Positions 41,891 through 51,919 of a stretch of 64,000 nucleotides of DNA are shown piece after piece. Source of the DNA: Mesostigma viride (lineage: Eukaryota > Streptophyta > Mesostigmatophyceae > Mesostigmatales > Mesostigmataceae); the NCBI GenBank assembly GCA_009746045.1, contig RPFO01000165.1, forward strand, positions 6,676,036 to 6,740,035. The letters run 5' to 3'. The notes below the pieces were generated by a model that saw nothing but the letters and a program-made list of their open reading frames with translations, was not told where the DNA came from and did no database searches. The translations under genes were made by a program, and so were the position numbers. How positions within the stretch are numbered: position 1 is the first letter of the stretch; each line of letters begins with the position of its first letter.

Positions 41891-43176
41891 CTACTGGGAA
41901 CCACCAGGGGCAGCACGTTTCTTAGACTCACCACGAGACTCTACACCTGTGGTGTTAATCTCAACACCGTCAAAGAAGGCAGCAAAGCGACCATCCGACT
42001 TCAGGCGCATCTGCACACGCTTCCCCCCAGTACGTACCCCTTCCTCTTCTCCACGACCTTCTCGTGATTCCAAAGCTTGCTCCTTGCCGCCAGCTGTGCG
42101 CAGGGGTGTAGTCCTCGTCCATGCTGATAAGGGTGTCCTTGAGCAGGTGACAGGCGCCCATGACCCGTTTCTGGTCGTTCACGGTGGCCATGGTGACCAG
42201 AACCAAGCCAGCTGCATGGGCCTGGCAGGCGAATGGCCCTGTCAATGGTCACGTGATGGCGCAGCTGCAGCACCCCCAAGAGTGCGGGGCCCCGCAAGGC
42301 CTCGGTAAGTGCTTTTGCGGTGTCATGCTTTCCCTTCTCAAAATTCTTGAGAATGATATTGCATTGTCTGAGCTGAGCCACATTCTGTGACGCGACTGCA
42401 ATGGCAGCCGTCTTAGCCGCCTGGGCGACTATGGCATCCAAGTTCTTGCCCGCCACGTCCGCGAACGTGACCCGCTTGGGGGGGAGGTGGCCATGGCCGC
42501 CTTTGATTCCAGCAAGGTGGCTTGGGTTGCAGCAGAGGCAGCAGCCATAGACTTGAGCTCACCTTGTGCACACAGAGGTGAGCGACTGCTGCATGCCACG
42601 CAGCAGCGCAGTGGGGTCGGCTGCGCCGGCAGGGGTGTTGGTGTCGGCCGCGGCGTCGGATGCGTAAGCAATGGTCGCCAGCGGGTTGCAGAGTTCAGGG
42701 CAGCATGTTAAGAGGCAGGAGGTGCGTTGTGCACAGGTCGTCGTCCCATCGCAGCCACTCCGCGGGGCCGTCAGGCACAGCCGCGCTGGTGTTGGGATGG
42801 CGGAATCATGGTGTCGTCGGCGCCGTATCGGAAATATTTTGAGGATTTGTTGCACGTCAGCGAGCGGCATGATGAAAAATGCCGCAAGGTCGGCCGGTTG
42901 CAGGCGGGTTCCGAGGCTTGTATATTTGGTTAAATCAGACGGTGAAGGCGGTGGGGTGCCAGCCTGCGCGGTGTTAGCCTCGGCGTCCATGGAAGTGGCT
43001 TCCGTGGTGCGAGGTTTCTTGTGAGCGGCGGTAGCAGTGTCGGCGGAATGGCTGGCGTCCTCAAGAAGGTCGTCGATGGCATGGGTTTCCTGGGCGGCAG
43101 GTGTTGTTTGGGCCTCCATAGCTGCGAGTAATATTACAGATGCTATGTCGGGCCGGGTCGCAGGTGTGCTATTCAC
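41891..43176 (-). pseudogene. LINE ORF1, minus strand (copy 3)
   Basis: Same as 25032-26317, with identical frame breaks. The breaks therefore predate the duplication or belong to a shared consensus. Confidence 0.6.
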
Positions 43177-43508
43177 GGGTGGAATGCCGCCATATCGAGT
43201 CGAAAATAGCGATATCTGCTGGGCAGGCCGATGTCGACAGCGTTCTAAATCGGGGGCGATAGCTGCAGGAAATTATACCAGCATGTTCGTCATCAACAGA
43301 CGAGTCGAATGCACTAAACCCGACTAAATTTCATGGCCTGAGTCGAAAGTTATGAGCATTCTCGGCAGCCATAGCTCGGCATATTTTCGCGGGCCATAGC
43401 ATGGGAGTATATGATTGCCCACGAAGTTATGTTCTTAATTGATTGGTGAGTTAATTAATCTGGAGTCCAGACTGAATGGACCAGTTACTAGGATACCTTT
43501 GGGGTGAA

Positions 43509-44448
43509 GTACGGCGAACGTACACCATTAATTAATTAATTAATTATCAACATCACTCCGTTGGGAGTAGATGTAGCACATAGCCCTGAGAAGGGGCATA
43601 TGGCTTTTAATACATTCTAGGCTACTTCATGCAAGGGTGGGAATGTAAGCTACCCCTGCTCTAGGTGCACCAGGGCACCCGCACCCGCATGGTCGATCAC
43701 GCTATGCCCGGGTAAGGGGGGGAGCATGCCTGTGAGGGGGAAGATCATCATGGCTATACAAAAACTAGAGCGTGGCATCTCAACGTACACCATGCGTCCA
43801 GGCATAGTTGTCTCACTTCGTACACCGCCACTTGGCGGCGTTGTGATGATGTATGCCCCGTGTGTCTGATATTATTAGGCAGCGTAGACTACAGAACGTT
43901 CTTTTGCTGGCAATCTAGCTCGTACTAATCAGGTTGATACAGATGAGGGCCCTGCTGGTTCCTTGCGGACTGGCCAGCCCGGAAGATTAATCTTCTTACA
44001 TGGTCAGGCCCTGCCAGGGTTAGGCGCCGTGGTGGCCAACATCGGACATACCTGGTACGTTGTCTCCATGATACCGCGACATGATTTTAGCTGACATGCA
44101 GAGCAAAGACGCTGTTGGCGTTATCCGCTCAACCCCTCTTACTCATATATGGTCAGATATGCAGGACAAGCAGCATTGGGCGGACATTGTCAATATGACT
44201 ACGACCCCCAACTGGGGGCCTTATAGGAAATATAAAAAGCATGGTAGGCATAGTTTGCGTGCAAGATTAGCTGGAGGCATCACTTGAGGCCCATATTTTA
44301 GACTAGCTGTTGACATACATGTACATAGTGACGTCTTGGGGAGACGTCCACTATATCAGGGTATAGTGCTTTTCAGTGCTCATTATAGTGGGGATTTCAG
44401 TGCTCCTTGGTCCCCCAACGGGGACACGAGACTAATTAATTAATTAAT
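43509..44448 (+). other. Two LINE-like tails and spacer (copy 3)
   Basis: Counterpart of 26650-27590: GTACG hairpin with (TTAA) tail at 43509-43546, non-coding spacer, and GTCCCC hairpin with tail at 44410-44448. Confidence 0.5.
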
Positions 44449-44741
44449 GCTGTTTTCCTCATTTGGTCAATGTTATTCTAAGTCGGGGTAAAATTGGCTC
44501 TTTTTTAGCAAATTTAGCAAATTAGCAAATTAGCGGAAGGCGGGGGCCGAGATTAATTAAGAGGTACCTTGAAATTAAATAAGACGCACACCTCTATCGA
44601 GATATATGTTCGGAGGCGAGTTTCTATTGGCGTTAATTTGTAGTGTCAAGTGTGACGGCATGTACTGAAATCGCGGATACTTTCTAGATCGATTGCGCAT
44701 TCGACGGTTAAAAGGCAGAGCTGCGGTTGAAAGTACTGTAC

Positions 44742-44935
44742 GTGGGGGGGACGGTGTTACAACGGGGGGGGGACGCATTTATGGGGGGGGGGACGGTGTT
44801 ACAACGGGGGGGGAACGCACTTATGGGGGGGGGGAACGGTGTTATCGGGGAAATGGACCAAAGAGGTGAGAGGGGAAATGAGTATCAGCGAATCGTCAAT
44901 GGGGGGAACGGTGTTACACCGGGGGGAGTCGCAGT
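44742..44935 (+). repeat. G-run tandem repeat (copy 3)
   Basis: Same unit as 27883-28080; G-run lengths differ by one base in several places. Lies upstream of the complete Replitron-like genes. Confidence 0.8.
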
Positions 44936-45284
44936 TGTCAGTTTCAAACCGAATATCTATTGGACCGTAGTTCTAGGAAATTGTAGATGGCGATTAGTTC
45001 GGCACTTCCGGGCGTCAGGCCCAGTAAGGTCCAGGTGGAAGTTTAGACACCTTGCAATCACAGAATAGCAGTTACAGGGATATTATCTAATGGAAATGGC
45101 CGACACGTTGGAAACTGATTGCGGTTACAAACCTTACGTCGTGTGTGATTGGCTGGATACTAACGGGGCACGAAGACCAAAGGCAGAAGGAGCGGCCACG
45201 CGTCACGATTCGTGTGATTGACAGGATACACGCGAATATAGGTGTGTGAACGAAGGGACAAAAAGAAAACGAAAGGCCGACACC

Positions 45285-46055
45285 ATGGCGGCGATGAAAA
45301 ATCTGGTGCAACAAGACCTCTTCAAGGACCTCGTTGGAAAAGTAAACAAGCAGCGAGTCGACTTAACTAACGCCATCAGGGACAAAAAGCTTAATCTGGA
45401 CCGTGCCAACGAAGGAGTACAAGTACAAACAAAGAATGTAAATGCGGCTAAGGCAAGGTATCATGAACTCAAGACAAGGGAGGAAAAGCTCTGCGAGGAG
45501 AAAGTGAAAAAGGCGTACGAGACAACCGTAGAGCCCCAACTCAAGACGCTAGAGCGGCTGAAAGCCGCCTTATGCAAAAAGGAACAACTGTGGGAGGGGG
45601 TGGTCAAACATGCAACAAATGAGGTGCTGTCGACACTTGAGACAATAGGGCCCCTTCTCTCCAACGCAATCAATAAAGGGGCAGCGGTGGATAGCGTGGA
45701 TCTGACGGGGTCCCAGGCGGACGAGGATGAATTATTGAACTCCGTTTTGTCTGCTGCCGGCAAGCTTGCTGGGGGGTCATCTGTAACCCCATCATCATCA
45801 ACACAAACGTCCACAAAACAACATGGCCAAGACCAAAACGCCGGCAAGTCGCCCTGGCCCGGCAAGGGTACTAAACGAACCCTCGATTTTGACGAACGCA
45901 ATGAGGAAACGCCTGCTTTTGAGCCGTCGCCAGATGACGACCCCGTCCATGACGACCACGCCGGCCCAGCACCAGCCAACGACGCCGGACCACCTAGTTC
46001 ATCCCAAAGAACGGGACTCGATGGATCCAGCACATGCGAACCTCCAGATTCTTGA
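45285..46055 (+). CDS. Coiled-coil protein of Replitron-like element (copy 3)
   Basis: 256 residues from ATG 45285 (CACCATGGC). Differs from copy 1 by a few substitutions, for example DLFKDL for DLVKDL and ELLNS for ELFNS. The coiled coil occupies about residues 15-125, with an acidic Pro-rich tail. No homologous family is known to me. Its position before, and overlap with, the Rep reading frame suggest co-expression with the transposase. Confidence 0.6.
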   Translation: MAAMKNLVQQDLFKDLVGKVNKQRVDLTNAIRDKKLNLDRANEGVQVQTKNVNAAKARYHELKTREEKLCEEKVKKAYETTVEPQLKTLERLKAALCKKEQLWEGVVKHATNEVLSTLETIGPLLSNAINKGAAVDSVDLTGSQADEDELLNSVLSAAGKLAGGSSVTPSSSTQTSTKQHGQDQNAGKSPWPGKGTKRTLDFDERNEETPAFEPSPDDDPVHDDHAGPAPANDAGPPSSSQRTGLDGSSTCEPPDS

Positions 46056-46438
46056 GGACGACGTTGTGCCTGAGTTAAACTGTGAAACAAGGCACCGGCG
46101 GCGCGGGCGGCATGCTATTTTAGACGATGCCTCCGAGGATGACGATGAAAACAATATCGAAAGGAAGACGAACCAGAAGCAGAGCAAGAAGCGGATGAAG
46201 AAGTGGCAGAAGAGGAGGAAGGGGATGAGGTTGACGAAGAGGATCCCCCTCCACGTTGGGCAAAAAGATGTAAATTCATAGATGATGAAGCTGGTGTTTC
46301 CGGTGATGACGAGGACAGCGATGGCGAAGGGGCCATTAAAAATCAGAATTTCATGTGCAACTGTTGCGAGCCGCCTTTCGTAGCCAGGAGCCAAGCTGGT
46401 CTCACCCGTCACGTAACATGCAAGATAAAGCGTGGACG
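45823..46438 (+). CDS. Acidic zinc-finger exon of Rep gene (copy 3, frameshifted)
   Basis: ATG 45823. The first frame reads to NNIE and then shifts because two bases are gained at about 46156 (ATCGAAAGG against ATCAAGG in copy 1). The correct frame resumes (EEEEGDEVDEEDPPP, open from 46203) and carries the zinc finger FMCNCCEPPF ... LTRHVTC. It ends at the GTAAG donor at 46439. The frameshift would inactivate this copy unless it is a sequence error. Confidence 0.6.
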
Positions 46439-46604
46439 GTAAGCCGCTAATCCTTTCTAGGGTTTTTTTTTCCAACTTGTCTTCTTGCCAAACTTGTCCA
46501 CGTGAGTTTTTCTTTGAAAATTAATTATGTCTTTAAACCAATCTTGACCACGATCCTTGCAAAAAATCTGCATTTTTTTTTTTCATGTACCCTTCTCATC
46601 ACAG
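46439..46604 (+). other. Predicted intron in Rep gene (copy 3)
   Basis: Donor G|GTAAGC, acceptor after a T-rich tract at CATCACAG (AG 46603-46604). Splicing joins the zinc finger to the Rep exon in the same phase as in copy 1. Confidence 0.7.
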
Positions 46605-47756
46605 CCAAGCGAGACAGCAACTACAAGAGCGTGAGGCTACGCAACGGATGAGCAAGTCAACGTCGAAAAACAGCACCAAGATCAAGCACACGAAACTGAC
46701 GATTACATCCCATTACGTCAACCCAAGCGCGCACGTGGGCCTACGGCGCTAAAAAATATGACACTCCACATCTCCATTTCAGGGGGGGCTCGCGATCTCG
46801 ACGATGATGAGCTTGGCAAGATAGAGGCCTTCCACCTAGCCAATGGCGGCAAAGGCATGTCAATTGTGGAGGAAGGAATTCTCGAAATGCACAAGCACGT
46901 GCACATGCTCATTGACGTTGAGGTTACATCGGCCCATGCTGTGAAACTCAAGCTCAAGAAAGAACTTGGGTGGGGTGAACCAATAGATGAAAAGGGAAAA
47001 CATGACAAAACCAAGCCGAGCCTTGTGGCACGCCAAGTGAAGTCCAGCCACAAATTGAATTATTCAGGGATGATAGGCTATTTGCTTAAATCGGAAGAGC
47101 AGGAGGGGTTTCAGATTTTGTATTGCCATGGCATTGATGAGGATGAGAAAGAAGAGGGGCGTATAGAATATTTATTACACGGGTCCCCCACTCTCAAGGG
47201 ACGGTGCTCCTTAACCGCCTACAACTTACTTGAGCGTGCGGCGGTATACTGGTTTAAGCACCACAATAGTATCAGCTTGCGTCCAAACTTGATTAAAACC
47301 CTCGCCCACATGTTCAAGACAGGGCGATATTCGCTAGATGCTAGATTTCTTGCAGGTAGGGGCCTTGATTACCCACGTGTACAAGCAGCATTCGAGATCA
47401 TGGTTGAACCTAGGCTTGGTGAACATTCTTTGTCTGCTATAGCACGCGGCCTTGAAAGAGCCCTGTTTAATCCGCGTGAGCGGTACTTTGAAACAGATGA
47501 TGTAGATGCTGTGTTTCCAGATGCACGCGCGGCTCAACGCCAAGAACGCGCTGCACGCACAACTGAGGAGCCACCGGCCTCTGGGTATTTTGACATAGAT
47601 GCCATCATCGAAGAGGTGCGTAAGCCCCTTCGTGATGATGATGAATTGACAGATGAGCAACTCCTTGACAAAGTCCTGCGTGACGAACGGAATAAGGATG
47701 CCCCAGATATGTTGTTGTCATCGGACTCCGACTCTGACATAGCATTTTATGAGTGA
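46605..47756 (+). CDS. HUH-endonuclease Rep, Replitron-like transposase
   Basis: From ATG 46758, 332 residues. Rolling-circle Rep motifs in order: motif 1 TLHISISG (2-9); motif 2, the HUH, HKHVHMLID (H47 and H49); motif 3 GYLLK with catalytic Tyr108 and Lys111. The C-terminal part is helical and ends in acidic segments (DDDELTDEQLLD, DSDSDIAFYE). No helicase or Walker motif follows, unlike Helitrons, and only one Y-x-x-K motif is present. That matches Replitrons, single-tyrosine HUH transposons known from Chlamydomonas and non-seed plants. The role is nicking and joining of single-stranded transposon DNA in the nucleus. The exon starts at 46605; a missing base at about 46640 (CTACGC against CTATCGC in copy 1) breaks the link with the zinc finger. 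Integrated CRESS-virus or plasmid Rep is the alternative. Confidence 0.75.
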
Positions 47757-48140
47757 ATTTGCTTCATATGGTATATATGTTTTCCATAATTAAATTGCAC
47801 TATGTGGCTTTCTTGTCATTTGTGTTATTTTGTTAATTTTAGTAATTTTGTTAATTTTGATAATTTGTAAACTGGGGACAACCTAGTCAGTAAAAAATGT
47901 TATTCTAAGTTCATTATTCTTGACGGATAATATACATGGCCCACTATGGGAACGACGTCTTCAGAACTCCCCAATCTCCGCGTGTAAGGATCGGGATTAC
48001 CACGAGACTTACGGGGACACGAGACTAATTAATTTATTAATTAAGGATCGGGATCAGTGCAACCGCACAAGTGTGCACAACTGAGCAGCTGCTGTCGATC
48101 AGGCCCCACGCAGTTTTGATGTGCAACAAAGCTTCGCACA
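47757..48140. other. AT-rich 3' flank of the Rep gene
   Basis: Contains TAATTTTGTTAATTTT-like stretches (47825-47870) and no ORF. The right end of the element should lie here, but I could not identify terminal repeats. Confidence 0.4.
47998..48042 (+). mobile_element. 45-bp retrotransposed LINE tail with target duplication
   Basis: Bounded by perfect AAGGATCGGGAT duplications (47986-47997 and 48043-48054). The insert consists only of the last bases of the third tail family (ACGGGGACACGAGAC) plus an imperfect (TTAA) tract. It is an extreme 5' truncation typical of target-primed reverse transcription. Confidence 0.85.
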
Positions 48141-48280
48141 ACATGGCGCAAAATGGCGCAACATGGCGCAACATGGCACAACATGGCGCAACATGGCGCA
48201 ACATGGCGCAACATGGCGCAGCATGGCACAACATGGCGCAGCATGGCACAACATGGCGCAGCATGGCACAACATGGCGCA
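48141..48280. repeat. 10-bp minisatellite, 14 units
   Basis: Unit ACATGGCGCA with variants ACATGGCACA, GCATGGCACA and AAATGGCGCA. The last part alternates as a 20-bp higher-order unit. The period is not a multiple of three, so the ORFs across it are not genes. Confidence 0.95.
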
Positions 48281-48594
48281 TCGTCGCGCGATTTGTCCAT
48301 GACGAGAAATGTATGAATCTTCCTCCATGTGCGCTGCTAGGCACTGGCCAGTTGTCAGCAGCTGTCTTGACTCTTCAAGTCGTGAAAATACTGAAAACAA
48401 CGATACCAGGGGCCAGGTGCAGCCAGGTATATACAATTATGCGCAAGTGCTCCAGCGCACCGTAGTCATACATAATAAGCCCCTGTTGCAAGGGGCACAA
48501 AAAGAATCCAGCGGACAGCTGCTTTAATTACTTTCATTGATTGCAAGAGGACATGCATGGCTTCGAGCATATACTCGGCACTTCCGATCCACTT

Positions 48595-49191
48595 TCAAGG
48601 AAGCAGACAGCGCTGCACTACGACCGCAGGCATGTCCTCCTCGGAGCATGAGCCGGTAGTAGAGGAGTGGCTGGACGCGTCACTTTCGCTGGCGGAAAAC
48701 GTCGCCGTCGTAAGCAGTTCGCCAAGGTTCGGAGTTACATAGCCAACCAGTAGAGGCGCCCGTCTGCACATCCACTTGCCGTTTAGTTGCTTGTAGAGAT
48801 GCTTTTTGGCTGATTTTGGAAGCTTGTTTGCAGGCAATAATGCGCCGCACGTGTTACATTTCAGCGAGGGCACCCCCTTGTCGAGGCTTAAATCATCGAC
48901 AACCTCCACGATGTCGAAATTCGGCCACCACGACGAAGCTGCTTTGCTCCCTTTCTGCGCTTGCAATGCTTCCATGCTGATATGGGCATATTCGCTGGAC
49001 GTTATGCTTGTCGTCGGTGATTCTACTGGTGATGAACAGTACACAGGCGACACGGGGTAAATTTTGTAGCTCTTTCTAATAATCTTGAGTGTTCTCAAGG
49101 TTCTAACCAGTTCAGCCACGGCCTCCGGTGTTAGTTTCTCTGGATAAGTTATGCCGCACGTCGCCTGGTCAATCGCAGCAAGCATGGTCAT
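48595..49191 (-). CDS. Hypothetical protein with possible zinc-binding motif
   Basis: A 198-residue ORF with ATG at 49191. Features: a hydrophobic/helical start (TPEAVAELVRTLRTLKIIRK), a Ser/Pro/Tyr-rich middle, then KCNTCG ... KKHLYKQLNGKWMC, giving C-x2-C-x15-H-x10-C. The C-terminus is Ser-rich and acidic (SASESDASSHSSTTGSCSEED). I do not recognise the family. The Cys/His arrangement and basic patch suggest nucleic-acid binding, perhaps an exon of a DNA transposase or a regulator. It is among the few ORFs in the window not assignable to a known element, and it could be spurious. Confidence 0.4.
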   Translation of the reverse strand: MTMLAAIDQATCGITYPEKLTPEAVAELVRTLRTLKIIRKSYKIYPVSPVYCSSPVESPTTSITSSEYAHISMEALQAQKGSKAASSWWPNFDIVEVVDDLSLDKGVPSLKCNTCGALLPANKLPKSAKKHLYKQLNGKWMCRRAPLLVGYVTPNLGELLTTATFSASESDASSHSSTTGSCSEEDMPAVVVQRCLLP

Positions 49192-50097
49192 GTTCCGTGT
49201 TTAGTTGACCGTCGAAATTCCTGGCACGCGGATTGTAAATTCAATGCCACGTAAAATCTTTGGAAACTGTCGACTTTTCTTGGAGCCTGGAGGCAGCTAG
49301 GCTGGGTAGTGTAATGGAAAAGACTGTCTCATGTGGTGGTGGTCATAAGACTCTATCTTCCTCGTGCATTTCCACAAATTGATTCGGTTCCCGTCCGGCG
49401 AAAGATTTCCGGAAAGCGACCAAGAGGCAGCGACTCCAGAACCTCAGCGTGGCGAGATCACGTGGGCAGCAGAGATCTGGGAACGGCCTAGCGAGATTTG
49501 GAAACAGCGGGCTATTGTAATTTGTGGCCTTTTAAAACCTTTGTTATTAACCCTGGAGTTTCTGTAATGTTTACGTTCAGCCCTTGGCCACTACAACATA
49601 GATTCTCTGCTGCTCAAGTGCGGCGTGGGACACAACAACAACAACAACAACAAGCAACATGCAGCTTTATCTTTACTGTCAGTCAGTCAGCCAGTCGTTG
49701 TATCTGACATCAGTAAAGAGAGTGACTTCAGTAACGATTGACTGAAGTCGTTACTTTACTGTAGTCCATTCTTGTCAGTCAGGTGGATCCCCACACCGGT
49801 CACAGCCCGACAGGCGACAGAGATATCATATCCGCCGAAGGTCGGCTATGTCATCCACTTAAGTATGGCTTGCGACCAATTCAGACCACAAGACGTTTTT
49901 TTTTTGAGACTATATCTATCGGACTATCATTCATTGGTTTTGGACTGCGTTATCACGAAGGCCTGAAAGTTGTACTACGGTTTTAGAGAATAACTTGCCC
50001 CGCTGGCAGAATGATGACCCCGCAGCCACATGGACCAGATCTGTAACTGATTACAGATTCCTTGCTGGAAAAGTGGAAATTGTAACGAGCACACACG
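49192..50097. other. Non-coding, with SINE-like string and hairpin
   Basis: 49600-49652 repeats the AGATTCTCTGCTGC ... GTGGGACA(CAA)n string of 23924-23972. 49711-49761 is a long hairpin: CAGTAAAG and GACTTCAGT pair with ACTGAAGTC and CTTTACTG around an 8-base loop. Nothing else was recognised. The 5' end of the L1-like LINE may lie in the right part. Confidence 0.45.
49711..49761. repeat. Imperfect 17-bp hairpin
   Basis: Stem of 8 + 9 bp with a small internal loop and loop AACGATTG. Position after (CAA)n and before a LINE suggests an element end. Confidence 0.6.
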
Positions 50098-50994
50098 TTG
50101 ATAACAGAAGTTCACGACGACCAGGCATCCACACCGACATCCAATCCCTACTACAGTAAACAGCTGTCACCAATATTTTACGAAGCTACTCCGGAGAGAA
50201 CCGCACCCTCAAGCACCCCAAGCCATCCACCAAGTACTTCAGGCGATCCCACGGCGCCTCACCACCACGCAGCAACAAGAAATAGATCAGACACCCACAC
50301 AAGCGAGACACAGGCTGCTATGCTCAAAATCAAACTCGGGAGTGCACCCGGCGTGGATGGCATCCCTGTAGAATTTGGAGGAAGTTTTGGCCCGACCTCT
50401 CTGCCGGCTTTTACAAATGCGTCCTCGAAATATGGCGCACCGGTATCGTCCCTGGCAAATGGGCAGAAACTGCACTAATCCTCATATTTAAAAAGGGGGC
50501 TACAACTCAATGGCAAAACTACCGGCCCATACGACTACTCACGGTTGCGTACAAAATCATCAGTAAAATACTACAACTACGCATTTACACAGTACTCGAC
50601 GACCTAATCGGTCCGGAACAAGTCGGCTTCCGCGCTAACCTACACATAAACGATAGCATTACCATGCTTATGGACATTGTGGAAAAAGCGTGGCGCCACA
50701 ACATACTCGGAATAATTCTATTTTGGGATTTCAAAAAAGCTTTTGACCGCATGTGTTGGGATTACCTCGAGAAGACATTGCGTGGTTTCGGATTTGGCGG
50801 CACCTTCACGCATGTCACCATCGGTATGATTAAATTGCTCTCATGGACCCTACTCCTAAACGGGCACTTCTCACGCATAGGCACTAGCTCTAGGTCACTC
50901 CCACAAGGAGACTGCATGTCACCGCTCCTCTTTCTTCTTGCGCATGCCGGGCTGTTCTTTCTGCACGCTCGCGACAACAGGATCAGGGGCTTCC
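50098..50994 (+). pseudogene. L1-like LINE ORF2, RT part left of the LTR insertion
   Basis: LKIKLGSAPGVDGIPVEF starts the RT. A frame change follows, then FKKGATTQWQNYRPIRLLTVAYKIISKIL, IGPEQVGFRANLHINDSI, LFWDFKKAFDRMCWDYL (first catalytic Asp), LLLNGHFSRIG and RSLPQGDCMSPLLFLLAHAG. These are RT blocks 0-4 of L1-like, APE-type LINEs. The frame runs into the chromovirus at RGF and continues after it. The endonuclease domain is not seen upstream, so the element is 5'-truncated or rearranged. Confidence 0.8.
50990..50994. other. Target-site duplication, left
   Basis: CTTCC, repeated at 60414-60418 on the other side of the LTR retrotransposon. Five bases is usual for Ty3/gypsy integrases. Confidence 0.9.
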
Positions 50995-51697
50995 TGTAAC
51001 AACCAAATGTTACATCCAAAGTTTTCCTACTGTTGAATCTTATTATGAGTTCTTTAGGACAATTATTTGAGAAGTTAGGAGGGTTCGACGTCTGATAGAT
51101 ATTGGGCCTGCTGAGATCTGTCGAATCTATTGTTCTACCCTCATTGGTCGTGGCCTGATCCACGTAGGGTACTTTGCATGGTGTTGTTTAGTCAGTCATA
51201 GATTCTCTGCAGTACCGTTGTACCTGGTGGATTTGGTTCCAGGTCATTGAGATTTCGTATGTGCTGGCTTTGTGTTGTGTGGAGGATTCGGAGGCTAAGA
51301 TCTTATCTTGAGTGATCCTCACTTTTGATTGGTCCTTCCGGGTTAGGGTTAGATGGATGCTGCGTGCACGATGACTTTTATCCTGTTTGGGGCGGCCGTG
51401 CATGTGTGCGTACGTGAGAGCTAAAGCTATGGTGTAATTCAAGGGTTTCCTTGTTTCATCAATCAAACAACCCTTGCCAAAAGTCAACTATAACTTCAAC
51501 AGATAGTCGACTTGGATATAACTTGTCTGTTGTGTCTAACAAGGGTGGGGACTCATTCCCTTAACTGTTGAAGATCCATCTTCATTGCTTCTCTGGACGT
51601 GAAGTTATCTGTCGCGACTCCAACCCAGGTATAAAGATCTTTTCACGCTAATGTTGATACTGAGGCTGTTGCAAACACAACATTTTTAGTCGTTACA
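50995..51697 (+). repeat. 5' LTR
   Basis: 703 bp, starting TGTAACAACC and ending TTTAGTCGTTACA. A candidate TATA box, TATAAAG, stands at 51630-51636, so transcription would start within the last 40-60 bp and R-U5 is short. Differs from the 3' LTR at four positions that I noticed. Confidence 0.95.
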
Positions 51698-51698
51698 T

Positions 51699-51710
51699 TG
51701 GTATCGGAGG
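51699..51710 (+). promoter_or_regulatory. Primer-binding site
   Basis: TGGTATCGGAGG begins one base after the LTR. It resembles the TGGTATCAGAGC complement of initiator tRNA-Met used by many LTR elements, with mismatches after position 7. Confidence 0.65.
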
Positions 51711-51759
51711 TTTCTACCTAGGTGTTGGTTGTCTTGACAGTATTAGTTCACGATTAACA

Positions 51760-51819
51760 ATGGAATTCTTGCCAGACCCAGAGAGGGTACGTTATGCTGT
51801 GTATTCGGACAGTTTTTAA
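51760..51819 (+). other. Short upstream ORF in leader
   Basis: ATG 51760 opens a 19-codon frame (MEFLPDPERV...) ending at TAA, 100 bp before the gag start. It could reduce or regulate gag translation, or be chance. Confidence 0.3.
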
Positions 51820-51919
51820 GAGTGTGACTCATCCTTATGTGACAGTCTTGCTCTGAGAACTGCCTTGAGCCCATAAGTCTCTAACGTTCCCCAGTCCGGC
51901 ATGCGCGACCCATGGAGTG

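Noticed and set aside
46758-47755. Helitron
   Set aside because: No helicase domain follows and only one Y-x-x-K motif is present.
48141-48280. Possible CRISPR array
   Set aside because: The units are contiguous with no spacers, and the context is eukaryotic; it is a minisatellite.
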